From: Alphaproteobacteria bacterium
GTDB taxonomy: Bacteria > Pseudomonadota > Alphaproteobacteria > DSM-16000 > Inquilinaceae
Reading direction: 5' to 3'
Length of the DNA: 64,000 nucleotides
NCBI GenBank assembly: GCA_028281265.1
Contig: JANQKE010000188.1
Span: 83,712-147,711 of the forward strand
In this document: positions 32,581 through 40,646 of the stretch, in pieces
How positions within the stretch are numbered: position 1 is the first letter of the stretch
Layout of the letters: each line of letters begins with the position of its first letter
Translations under genes and position numbers: made by a program
Notes under the pieces: generated by a model
Told to the model about the DNA's origin: nothing
Database searches by the model: none
What the model saw: only the letters and a program-made list of their open reading frames with translations

Positions 32581-33771
32581 ATGACGCCCGCTCCGGCACC
32601 CGCCGAGGCACCGTTGACGGCGGCGGCGGCCTTGCTCTGCGTGACCGTGCTGGCCTTGGCGCCGGCGGTCGCTCTGGGCATCGCCCGCTTTGCCTATGCC
32701 CTCGTGCTGCCGGCGATGCAGGCCGATCTCGGCTGGACCTACATCCAGTCCGGCGGCCTCAACACCACCAATGCCGTGGGCTATCTGCTCGGGGCTCTGC
32801 TGGCCGCGGCGGCGATCCGGACGCTGGGCAGCCTTCGGGTGGTCGGGATCGGCCTGGCGGGCTGCATCGCCGGTCTCGGCCTCGCGGCCGTCACGACGGA
32901 TTTCGGCCTGCTCAATGCCAGCCGGGCCCTGGCCGGGATCGCCGGCGCCCTGGCATTCGTCGCCGGCGGGGTGGTGGCGGCGGAGATCGCACAGCGCCGG
33001 CCGGATCGGGCCGCCCTGATCCTGGCCGTCTACTATGCCGGCCCGGGGCTGGGGATCGTGCTGTCCGGTGTGCTGGTGCCGGCGGTCCTGGGCGGCGGCG
33101 ATCCCCCGCAATGGCAGACGGCATGGCTGGTGCTGGCCGCCCTGGCCGTGCCGCTGAGCCTGGCTTTGGCGGTGCTGCGCGGTCGCTTCACCGTATCCGC
33201 CGCAGCCGAGGCGGCCGATCCGGTCGAAGGACCGGCGATGCCGTGGCTCCTGGCCGGCTACGCCGTCTTCGGCGCCGGCTACATCGCCTATATGACCTTC
33301 ATGCTGGCCTGGATCGGCCAAGCGGGGGCGGGGGCGGGGGCCCGGGCCGTCTTCTGGATCGTCCTGGGGGTGGCGGCGATGTCGTCCCCGTGGCTGTGGC
33401 CGGGTGTGCTGGCCAAGGGGCGGCACGGCCGGGCGTTCGCACTCCTCGCCGGGGTGTGTGCCGTCGGGGCGATCCTGCCCCTCGTGCTGGCCCACACCGC
33501 GACGCTCCTGGTGTCGGCCGCTTTGTTCGGATGCAGCTTCTTCGCCGTCGTCGCCGCCACGACGGCCTTCGTCCGCCGCAATCTGCCCAAGCGGGCCTGG
33601 CCGTCGGCGATCGGCCGGCTGACGGTGGCGTTCGGCCTCGGCCAGACCGTGGGCCCGGTCGGAACCGGCTGGCTGAGCGACTGGCGTGGCAGCCTGACCG
33701 ACGGGCTGTGGCTGTCGGCGGGGTTGCTGCTGCTCGCCGCCCTGGTCGGCTGGCGGCAGCGGGACGGGTGA
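32581..33771 (+). CDS. YbfB/YjiJ family MFS transporter
   Basis: A 396-residue, 12-span major facilitator of the YbfB/YjiJ type. The first helix ends with VALGIARFAYALVLPAMQAD, a family signature, followed by LGWTYIQSGGLNTTNAVGYL. The last third has RRNLPKRAWPSAIGRLTVAF and GQTVGPVGTGWLSD. It is probably a proton-coupled exporter of a small molecule. It is divergent from the HxlR regulator, which likely controls it. The region after its stop (33772-34030) is non-coding and contains two ACCGGT motifs near 33920-33945. Confidence 0.88.
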   Translation: MTPAPAPAEAPLTAAAALLCVTVLALAPAVALGIARFAYALVLPAMQADLGWTYIQSGGLNTTNAVGYLLGALLAAAAIRTLGSLRVVGIGLAGCIAGLGLAAVTTDFGLLNASRALAGIAGALAFVAGGVVAAEIAQRRPDRAALILAVYYAGPGLGIVLSGVLVPAVLGGGDPPQWQTAWLVLAALAVPLSLALAVLRGRFTVSAAAEAADPVEGPAMPWLLAGYAVFGAGYIAYMTFMLAWIGQAGAGAGARAVFWIVLGVAAMSSPWLWPGVLAKGRHGRAFALLAGVCAVGAILPLVLAHTATLLVSAALFGCSFFAVVAATTAFVRRNLPKRAWPSAIGRLTVAFGLGQTVGPVGTGWLSDWRGSLTDGLWLSAGLLLLAALVGWRQRDG

Positions 33772-34030
33772 CGCCCGAAGCGAGCCGGCACGGGACCGGA
33801 TGCCGGCGGGCGAGGCGACCGCCATCTTCCGTGCGTCGGCCCGTCCGGAGCCCGGCCGCGCCTACCCCGCCGGCCCGCCGGGTCGACGTCCGGTAAGGGC
33901 GGTCCGCTGGGTTGCGTTGCACCGGTCCCATGGCAAACCGGTACGCTGTATGATCCAATCCCGGCGACCACGAGGGTCGGGGCGGAGCGACGCGCCCCTG
34001 CGACCCTCAGCGACCGGGGCCGGATCCGCC

Positions 34031-35218
34031 ATGACAATCCAGACGCTGACAGAGCGGTATCGCAGCGGTGAGACGATCTTCAGCGCCGGCGACCCGGCCG
34101 ACGCGGTCTATGTGGTGGAGGCCGGACAGGTCGGGGTCTTCGGGGGCGGGAACGGGGACGGGCGCCCGGTCGCCGTCCTCGCGGCCGGTGAGTTCTTCGG
34201 CGAGATGGCGATCGTCGACGGCCGGCCCCGATCGGCCACGGTCCGGGCCCTGTCCGACTGCCGGTTGATCACCCTCAATCGCCGCCAGATCGTCAGCCGG
34301 ATGACCGCGGCCGACCCCGCCTTGCGCCTGTTGATCCGGGTTCTGGTCGACAGGCTGCGCCGCCAGGTCGCACCGGACCGGGTCGGCGCGCCGGCCCTGG
34401 CCGACGAGATCGACGCCACCGACCACCACCGGACGATCGACCGGCTCAAGCTGGAGGCCGAGTTGCAGATCGCCGTCGACAACGACCAGCTCGATCTGCA
34501 TTTCCAGCCCATCGTCGACCTGACGGCCCATCAGTTGGCGGGGTTCGAGGCGCTGATCCGCTGGCGCCATTCCACCCGCGGCCCGGTGCGGCCGGACCTG
34601 TTCATCGGCTTGGCGGAGCAGTCGAGCCTGATCACCGCCATCGATCGATGGGTGCTGGAGCGCGCCGTCGCCGCCCTGGCCCGGCTGCGCGCGGTCTCGA
34701 CTTCCGGACTGCCCTTGTTCATGGCGGTCAACATCTCCGCCCGGCATCTCGCCGACCCGGGCCTCGTCGATTTCGTCTCCGAGACCGCCGGGCGGGCCGG
34801 TATCGATCCCTCGATGCTCAAGCTCGAGGTCACCGAAGGGGTCGTCGTCAACGATTGGGACGTGGTCGACTGCTTGCGGGCCTGCCAGGGGCTGGGCTGC
34901 CGGATCTCGCTGGACGATTTCGGCACCGGGTATTCGTCGCTCAGCTATCTCAGCCGGCTGCCGATCGACGTCCTGAAGATCGACCGCTCCTTCGTCGGGG
35001 CGATGCTGGACGACCACCGGACGATGGCGATCGTCCGCTCGATCGTCGGCCTGTCGGAAGGCCTCGCCATCCCTCTGGTCGGCGAAGGGATCGAGACCGC
35101 GCGCCAGCTCGCCGTGCTGACCGATCTCGGCTGCCGGTTCGGCCAGGGCTACCTGTTCTCGAAAGCTCTGCCGGAGACCGAGGCGATGGTCCTCGCCCGC
35201 GGTTTCCGGATGCCCTGA
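34031..35218 (+). CDS. Cyclic-nucleotide-binding domain fused to an EAL c-di-GMP phosphodiesterase
   Basis: A 395-residue cytoplasmic protein. Residues 1-115 form a CRP/cNMP-binding domain (TIFSAGDPADAVYVVEAGQV, then the phosphate-cassette region GEFFGEMAIVDGRPRSATVR). Residues about 145-390 form an EAL domain with the metal and c-di-GMP residues in place: GFEALIRW, VNISARHLAD, KLEVTEG, SLDDFGTGYSSLSYL, VLKIDRSFV, GEGIETARQ and FGQGYLFSKAL. The enzyme should hydrolyse c-di-GMP, with activity set by a cyclic nucleotide. The ATG at 34031 gives a clean start, and the longer upstream frame is not domain-like. A bcsABC cellulose operon lies 6.7 kb downstream and is a possible target through the PilZ domain of BcsA. 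Confidence 0.88.
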   Translation: MTIQTLTERYRSGETIFSAGDPADAVYVVEAGQVGVFGGGNGDGRPVAVLAAGEFFGEMAIVDGRPRSATVRALSDCRLITLNRRQIVSRMTAADPALRLLIRVLVDRLRRQVAPDRVGAPALADEIDATDHHRTIDRLKLEAELQIAVDNDQLDLHFQPIVDLTAHQLAGFEALIRWRHSTRGPVRPDLFIGLAEQSSLITAIDRWVLERAVAALARLRAVSTSGLPLFMAVNISARHLADPGLVDFVSETAGRAGIDPSMLKLEVTEGVVVNDWDVVDCLRACQGLGCRISLDDFGTGYSSLSYLSRLPIDVLKIDRSFVGAMLDDHRTMAIVRSIVGLSEGLAIPLVGEGIETARQLAVLTDLGCRFGQGYLFSKALPETEAMVLARGFRMP

Positions 35219-35252
35219 CGCGTTCGGCGGGGCAGGGGCCGCCGACGATGCA

Positions 35253-35288
35253 GCATCCCCCCGCGTCCGACCGGACGCGGGGGGATGC
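35253..35288. terminator. Perfect 16-bp hairpin with 4-nt loop after the EAL gene
   Basis: Bases 35253-35268 (GCATCCCCCCGCGTCC) are the exact reverse complement of 35273-35288, with the loop GACC, and the flanking A/T adds one more pair. The structure starts 35 bp after the stop codon. The right arm overlaps the start of family A repeat A4 (GGATGCTC). There is no T-run, so it may stabilise the 3' end and not terminate by itself. Confidence 0.6.
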
Positions 35289-35359
35289 TCTAACTCCTTG
35301 AAGTCGTTCACCTTGACCTGTGTTCAGACGGGTCCATCCGAACGCAGGTCGATCCGGAG
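35283..35359 (-). repeat. Family A intergenic repeat, copy A4
   Basis: The tail GGATGCTCTAA-CTTGAAGTCG is followed by the hairpin pair around TGTTCAGACGG and CCATCCGAACGCA, which is degenerate here. It joins directly to a family B start (GGAGCAAGATCACATGAGGG) at 35355, making a composite. Confidence 0.8.
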
Positions 35360-35413
35360 CAAGATCACATGAGGGTCACGCACCCGCATGGGTCCCGATC
35401 CCGCTCCGGCGGA
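35355..35413 (+). repeat. Family B/C composite fragment, copy B4
   Basis: It begins AGCAAGATCACATGAGGGT, as in B2 and B3, continues ACGCACCCGCATG, then ends CCCGATCCCGCTCCGGCGG, the right end of family C. The family B tail and the left arm of C are missing. Together with A4 it forms an A+B+C mosaic. The rest of 35414-35492 has no gene. Confidence 0.7.
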
Positions 35414-35492
35414 CCGACCCTCCGGACCGGCATGACGATGGCGGAGATGGGCGGCGCCGGCCCGCCGATCGACCGGCGCGATACCCCGCCGC

Positions 35493-36521
35493 TTACCGAA
35501 GGGCCGCGGCGGCCGTTGGTCCGGTGCCGGCGGGTGCCGACGGCAACGGGACCAGGCTCGACGTCTCGGCCTGCGGCTCGACCTCGGCCGCCTCGTCCGC
35601 CGGCGGGGCGGTTCCGGCCGCTGTCGGCGGATCGGCCGGCACCGGCAGCGGCGCCACACCGCCCGTTATGTCCTGGAAGAACCGGAAGAAGTCGCCTTCG
35701 GGGGAGAGGACCAGGGTGGTTTCCTGGTTGGCCATGGAGGTCCGATACGCTTGCAGGGTTCGATAGAAGGCGTAGAACTCGGGGTTCTGGTTGAACGCCT
35801 CGGCCTGGATGACGATCGCTTCCGCGTCGCCCTGACCGCGCAGGATCTGCGCCTCGCGCTCGGCTTCGGCCAGCAGCACCGTCCGTTCCCGATCGGCGCG
35901 CGAGCGGATCTGCTGAGCCTGCTCCTCGCCCTGGGCGCGGAACTCGGCGGCCTCCCGCTCCCGCTCCGAGCGCATGCGGTCGTAGACCGACTGGATCGTG
36001 CCCTCGGGCACGTCGGCCCGGCCGATCCGCACGTCGACGATCTCGATGCCGAAGGCTTCCACCCGGCGCTGCACCTGGTCGCGGATCCGCTCCATGAGAA
36101 CGATCCGCTCCTCGGACAGGATCTCCGGCTGGGTGGCGTTGCCGATGACCTCACGCGTGGCGGAGTTGGTCACCGTGCTGACCCGCTGCACGGCGGTGAG
36201 CTCATCCCGCACGGTCTGGAAATACAGCAGAGGATCGGCGATCCGGTAGCGCACGAACGTGTCCACATCCAGCCGCCGCTGGTCGGCGAGCAACACCTGC
36301 TCGACCGGCGGATCGACCGGGACCACCCGCCGTTCGAAGAAGCTCACCGTCTGGACGAACGGCAGCTTGAAGTTGAGACCGGGCTCGGCGATCGTCCGGA
36401 CCGGCTCCCCGAACTGCAGCACCAGGGCCTGTTCGCGCTCGTCGATGGTGAAGATCGAGTTCCACAGCACCGCCACCACGATCAGCAGGACGACGCCGAG
36501 TATACCAAGTCGCATGCTCAT
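35493..36521 (-). CDS. hflC: Protease modulator HflC
   Basis: A 342-residue SPFH/prohibitin-domain protein. The N-terminal membrane anchor is LGILGVVLLIVVAVLWNSIF, followed by TIDEREQALVLQFGEPVRTI, the usual HflC start of the SPFH domain. The helical stalk (REREAAEFRAQGEEQAQQIR, then SRADRERTVLLAEAEREAQI) and the segment NPEFYAFYRTLQAYR are typical. The last 60 residues are an Ala/Pro/Glu-rich tail that goes beyond ordinary HflC. With HflK it forms the cage around FtsH in the inner membrane. It starts 27 bp after the hflK stop. Confidence 0.94.
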   Translation of the reverse strand: MSMRLGILGVVLLIVVAVLWNSIFTIDEREQALVLQFGEPVRTIAEPGLNFKLPFVQTVSFFERRVVPVDPPVEQVLLADQRRLDVDTFVRYRIADPLLYFQTVRDELTAVQRVSTVTNSATREVIGNATQPEILSEERIVLMERIRDQVQRRVEAFGIEIVDVRIGRADVPEGTIQSVYDRMRSEREREAAEFRAQGEEQAQQIRSRADRERTVLLAEAEREAQILRGQGDAEAIVIQAEAFNQNPEFYAFYRTLQAYRTSMANQETTLVLSPEGDFFRFFQDITGGVAPLPVPADPPTAAGTAPPADEAAEVEPQAETSSLVPLPSAPAGTGPTAAAALR

Positions 36522-36548
36522 AATCCGTTTCCTCGTCGGCGCGGCCGG

Positions 36549-37655
36549 TCAGCGGCGCAGTTCGTTCAGCGGCAGATACGGCACCACACCGCCGCCCCCG
36601 CCGCCGACGTCGCCGTCGATGATGACCTTGTTGGTCTCCCGCAGCACCTCTTCCAGCGTTTCGATGTAGAAGCGCTGGGTGGTCACCTCGGGCGACAGCT
36701 CGAACGACCGCAGCACGTTCAGGAACCGGTCGGCTTCCCCGACCGCCTGGGCGACGATCTGCTCGCGATAGGCGCTGGCCTCCTGGATCAGCCGTTCGGC
36801 CTCCCCCCGCGCCCGGGGGATGATGTCGTTGCGATAGGCTTCGGCCTGGTTGCGCAGGCGCTGCTGGTCCTGCCGGGCGCGCTGCACGTCGTTGAAGGCG
36901 TCGACCACCGGGGCCGGCGGATCGACCCGCTGCAGTTGGACTTCCGTGATCTCGATGCCGGCCTGATAGCCGTCGATGATCTGCTGCAGGTTCGTCCGGG
37001 TCTGCGCCTGGATCAGGTCACGCGCCTCGGTCAGCGCCGGCTGGATGTCGGTGCGACCGATGATCTCCCGCATCGCGCTTTCCGCTGCGACTTCCACCGT
37101 CTCTTCCGGATCGCGGATGTTGAACAGATAGTCGCGGGCGTTGGATATCCGCCACAGCACGGTGAAATCGATGTCGATCAGGTTTTCGTCCCCGGTGAGC
37201 ATGATGCTCTCGTCAGGGTTGTCGACGATGCGGCCGGGCTGCTGCGTGAAGCCGATATCGATCCGGTTGACCCGCTGCACCGCCGGCAAGGAGACGGTCT
37301 CGATCGGGTCGGGCAGCTTGAACCGGAGGCCCGGGCCTTCGGTCCGGACATACTCCCCGAACCGCTGGACCACCGCCTGCTGTTCCGGATTGACCTGGTA
37401 CACCATGGACGACGCGAGGACGATCAGCACCACCAGGACCACGATGATGGCGACGCCGCGCCCGCCGCCGAAGCGCTTGGGCACCATCCGTTTCACCCGA
37501 TCCTGGCCCTTGCGGATCATGTCCTCGAAATCCGGGGGTGTCGGACCGCCGCCGCCGCCCCCGCCGCCGGGCGGTCGGCCCCACGGGTTGTTGCCGCCAC
37601 CGCCGCCGGACGATCCCCACGGATTGCCGCCGCCTCCTTGATTATTCCAAGGCAT
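36549..37655 (-). CDS. hflK: FtsH protease activity modulator HflK
   Basis: A 368-residue HflK. The first 50 residues are Gly/Asn/Pro-rich (NNQGGGGNPWGSSGGGGGNN), a known HflK feature, then the membrane anchor AIIVVLVVLIVLASSMVYQV. The SPFH domain contains NPEQQAVVQRFGEYVRTEGP, DENLIDIDFTVLWRISNARD and EVQLQRVDPPAPVVDAFNDV. It partners HflC, encoded next, in controlling FtsH. The gene is divergent from mrp, with 169 bp between them. Confidence 0.94.
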   Translation of the reverse strand: MPWNNQGGGGNPWGSSGGGGGNNPWGRPPGGGGGGGGPTPPDFEDMIRKGQDRVKRMVPKRFGGGRGVAIIVVLVVLIVLASSMVYQVNPEQQAVVQRFGEYVRTEGPGLRFKLPDPIETVSLPAVQRVNRIDIGFTQQPGRIVDNPDESIMLTGDENLIDIDFTVLWRISNARDYLFNIRDPEETVEVAAESAMREIIGRTDIQPALTEARDLIQAQTRTNLQQIIDGYQAGIEITEVQLQRVDPPAPVVDAFNDVQRARQDQQRLRNQAEAYRNDIIPRARGEAERLIQEASAYREQIVAQAVGEADRFLNVLRSFELSPEVTTQRFYIETLEEVLRETNKVIIDGDVGGGGGGVVPYLPLNELRR

Positions 37656-37824
37656 ACAAGAAAACCCCTGCTCGAAGTGTGCGCCGTCGTGCCACCGGTT
37701 CGGGCCGGCTGACCGGCCTCCACGTCGTTTGACAGCGGCACGGGCACGCCGCTAACCCCACCGACGGACGGTCGGCGGGCCCAGGACCCCGCCTGATATC
37801 GGAGGGGAGCGGGAGTTTTCAACC

Positions 37825-38955
37825 ATGACGCAGGTTTCCCAAGCGTCGGTACGACAAGCCTTGCAGACCGTGGCCGACCCCGACGCCGGCAAGGACCTGG
37901 TTGCGGCCGACATGATCTCCGGCATCGTCGTCAAAGACGGTCACGTGATGTTCTCGATCGAGGTCGACCCGGCCCGCGGCCCGGCACTCGAACCGGTGCG
38001 CCAGGCGGCGGAGAAGGCGGTTGCGGCCATCCCCGGCGTGCTCAGCGTGACCGCCGTGCTGACGGCCGAACGGGCGCCGGCCCGGCAGAGTGCGCCCGCG
38101 CGCGCGCCGATGCCGCAAGGCCGGCCGCGTCCCGCCGGCGGCCGCAACCGGCGGATCGAGGTGCCGGGGGTCGAAGCGATCATCGCGGTGGCCAGCGGCA
38201 AGGGCGGGGTCGGCAAATCGACCACGGCCGTCAATCTGGCCCTGGCCCTGGCGCGGCAAGGCAGGCGGGTCGGCCTGCTGGATGCGGACATCTACGGGCC
38301 GTCGATTCCGCGCATGATGGGCCTGTCCGGCAAACCCGGGTCGCCGGACGGCCAGACCCTCGATCCGATGACCAATCACGGCCTCAAGGTGATGTCGATC
38401 GGGTTCATGATCGACGAGGAGACGCCGATGATCTGGCGCGGGCCGATGGTGCAGTCGGCGCTGACCCAGATGCTGCGGGACGTCAATTGGGGCAACCTCG
38501 ACATCCTGGTCGTGGACATGCCGCCGGGGACCGGCGACGCGCAGCTCACCATGGCCCAGCAGGTGCCGCTGGCTGGGGCCGTGATCGTCTCCACCCCGCA
38601 GGACATCGCGCTGCTGGATGCCCGCAAGGGTCTCAACATGTTCCGCAAGGTCGACGTCCCGGTGCTGGGGATCGTGGAGAACATGTCGACCTTCGTGTGC
38701 CCCAAATGCGGTCACCGGACCGACATCTTCGGCCATGGCGGGGCGCGGGACCAGGCGGCCGAGCTGTCGGTGCCGTTCCTCGGCGAGGTGCCGCTGCATC
38801 TCGCGATCCGGGAGACCTCGGACACCGGTCAGCCGATCGTGGTGTCGGAGCCCGCCGGTCCCCATGCCGCGGCCTATGCGGCCATCGCCCAGGCCGTGCT
38901 GGAGGGGCTCGGCGGCACCAGGCGCCGGACGGCACCCAAGATCCTGATCGAGTAG
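37825..38955 (+). CDS. apbC: Mrp/ApbC family iron-sulfur carrier ATPase
   Basis: A 376-residue P-loop ATPase. An N-terminal MIP18/DUF59-type domain (residues 1-80) precedes the deviant Walker A AVASGKGGVGKSTTAVNLA at 121-139. The CxxC that bridges the Fe-S cluster in the dimer is Cys292/Cys295 (FVCPKCGHRTDIFGHGG). DILVVDMPPGTGDAQLT is also invariant. It carries and transfers Fe-S clusters in the cytoplasm. It is single-cistron, ends 8 bp before a strong hairpin, and is divergent from hflKC. Confidence 0.93.
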   Translation: MTQVSQASVRQALQTVADPDAGKDLVAADMISGIVVKDGHVMFSIEVDPARGPALEPVRQAAEKAVAAIPGVLSVTAVLTAERAPARQSAPARAPMPQGRPRPAGGRNRRIEVPGVEAIIAVASGKGGVGKSTTAVNLALALARQGRRVGLLDADIYGPSIPRMMGLSGKPGSPDGQTLDPMTNHGLKVMSIGFMIDEETPMIWRGPMVQSALTQMLRDVNWGNLDILVVDMPPGTGDAQLTMAQQVPLAGAVIVSTPQDIALLDARKGLNMFRKVDVPVLGIVENMSTFVCPKCGHRTDIFGHGGARDQAAELSVPFLGEVPLHLAIRETSDTGQPIVVSEPAGPHAAAYAAIAQAVLEGLGGTRRRTAPKILIE

Positions 38956-38963
38956 GACGGGCC

Positions 38964-38989
38964 GGTCCGGGACGGCCCCCGTCCGGACC
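38964..38989 (+). terminator. GC-rich hairpin after apbC
   Basis: GGTCCGGGACGG pairs with CCGTCCGGACC with one bulged base. It lies 8 bp after the stop. No U-tract follows, as is common for terminators in very GC-rich genomes. A second perfect 10-bp hairpin (39142-39151 with 39155-39164) lies further down, before the next gene. Confidence 0.5.
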
Positions 38990-39228
38990 GCGGGGCGAGG
39001 GCCGCCCCCCGACCGCCGGACGGGGTCGGCGCAAGCGCTGTGCTGCGGTCTTGCGACCGCCGCGCCCGTGCCATATTGGGGTGCGATACGCGTCCCTGGG
39101 CGGTGGCGCCGGCGGTGGCTCTCCGGCGCCCCGCGTTCAGGCCGGCCGATCGCGGATCGGCCGGGGTGCGGGGAACCCGCGGAGACGACCGCCGGCCCCC
39201 GAGGTGACAGCAGGAGGAACGACGCCGG

Positions 39229-39567
39229 ATGACGGGGCGATGGGCTTCCCACGCGTTGGCGCTTGCAGCGGGCTTGGGTGCGGTCTGCCTGTGCGCCGGT
39301 TCGGCCGCGGCCGACGAGCTGTCCATCGCCCTGCGCAATGACAGCATCGCGCCGGTTTCGGTCATCCAGGTGTCGGCCGACTACCGCACCAGTTGGGGGG
39401 GCAATCGGCTCAATGGCGCGATCTCCCCCGGCCAGATCGGGCGGGTGACCATCACCGGGGTCAACGGCCACTGCTTCTTCGACATCCAGGTCGAGGACGC
39501 CAATGGCCGCCAGGCCCAGTATTGGGGCCGCAACCTGTGCGTCGAGACCGTCATCGAGCATCGCTGA
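39229..39567 (+). CDS. Small secreted protein of unknown function
   Basis: A 112-residue protein with a Sec signal peptide (HALALAAGLGAVCLCAGSAA, cleaved near AAADE). The mature part is about 83 residues, predicted mostly beta, with two cysteines (GHCFFDIQVED and WGRNLCVETV) that could form a disulfide. Residues such as NDSIAPVSVIQVSADYRTSW suggest a small Ig-like or pilus-chaperone-like fold, but I recognise no family. An AGGAGG site precedes the ATG. It stands alone between apbC and the convergent thyX. Confidence 0.7.
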   Translation: MTGRWASHALALAAGLGAVCLCAGSAAADELSIALRNDSIAPVSVIQVSADYRTSWGGNRLNGAISPGQIGRVTITGVNGHCFFDIQVEDANGRQAQYWGRNLCVETVIEHR

Positions 39568-39590
39568 CCGCCCCGTCGGCCGGCCGGACC

Positions 39591-40559
39591 CTATTCCGGT
39601 CTGATCACGGTCATCAGTTCCCGCCATTCCCGCGCGCTCATGCCGCTTGTGGCCGGCGTCACCGGCTCGCCGGCAAGCATGCGGCGCACCACCTGGACGG
39701 CCTGCGACGACAGCGTCGCCGCGTCGAGCCGATAGTCCCGGAACGCCCGGGCGGTCATCGGCACCCATCGCTCCAGCACGTCGACCATGACCTCGGCATA
39801 GGCCCGGATCTCATACTGTGCATGATCGTCTGCCCGTAACCGCAGGAAATGCATCAGGTTATGGAGATCGGTCTTCCAGTACCACTGGGTATAGGTGTTG
39901 AGGGTCAGGTTCATCCGGGCCAACTCCCGGGCCAGGCCCTGACGATCGGGATCAAGCGCCGCACCGGCTTCGTCCGCGTTGAGCATCGTCTGATAGTGGC
40001 GGTAGGTCCGTTCCGCATCGGCCCGCAGCAGCGCCAGCACGTCGGCCGCCTCGTCCCCGTCCAGGACCTCGCCTCGCCCCTGCCGGTTGCTGTCCGACTG
40101 CGCGGCCAGTTGCGCCGGATCGGGGATGTAGAATTCCTTGTCGAGCACCGAATAGCGGGCCGAGTACTCGTTGACGTTGGCGGTCCGGTGACGGATCCAC
40201 TGCCGGGCGATGAAGATCGGCAGCTTGACGTGGAACTTGATCTCGCACATCTCGAACGGTGTGGTGTGCCAGTGCCGCATCAGGTAGCGGATCAGTCCTT
40301 CGTCGTTGCGGACCGATTTCGTGCCCTTGCCGTAGGAGACCCGGGCCGCCTGCACCACGGCCGCGTCGTCGCCCATGTAGTCGACCACGCGGACGAAGCC
40401 GTGGTCGAGCACGGGCAGCGGCTGGAACAAGAGGGCCTCCACCGCCGCGACGGTCGGGCGCAGGGTCGGCGTGGGCTGTGAGCGGGCGTGCGCGATCTCG
40501 TCGGCCTGATCCCGGGTCAGCCGGTTGCCGGTGAGGGCGCTGGGGGGGTCATGGGTCAT
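39591..40559 (-). CDS. thyX: FAD-dependent thymidylate synthase ThyX
   Basis: A 322-residue flavin-dependent thymidylate synthase. The ThyX signature RHRxxxxNEYSxRYS is at 123-137 ([15 protein letters not shown]), followed by the FAD/dUMP part [20 protein letters not shown] and [20 protein letters not shown]. It methylates dUMP to dTMP with methylene-folate and FADH2. It is longer than minimal ThyX proteins by N-terminal and C-terminal extensions, as is usual in alphaproteobacteria. No thyA is in the window. Confidence 0.95.
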   Translation of the reverse strand: MTHDPPSALTGNRLTRDQADEIAHARSQPTPTLRPTVAAVEALLFQPLPVLDHGFVRVVDYMGDDAAVVQAARVSYGKGTKSVRNDEGLIRYLMRHWHTTPFEMCEIKFHVKLPIFIARQWIRHRTANVNEYSARYSVLDKEFYIPDPAQLAAQSDSNRQGRGEVLDGDEAADVLALLRADAERTYRHYQTMLNADEAGAALDPDRQGLARELARMNLTLNTYTQWYWKTDLHNLMHFLRLRADDHAQYEIRAYAEVMVDVLERWVPMTARAFRDYRLDAATLSSQAVQVVRRMLAGEPVTPATSGMSAREWRELMTVIRPE

Positions 40560-40646
40560 GGCTCATCCTGACGGTCGGACCGAAGGCCGGGTTGCGAAAG
40601 CGGGGGGTGAGGCCGGACGGCGCCCGACTCCGGGCCCGGCCGGAGA

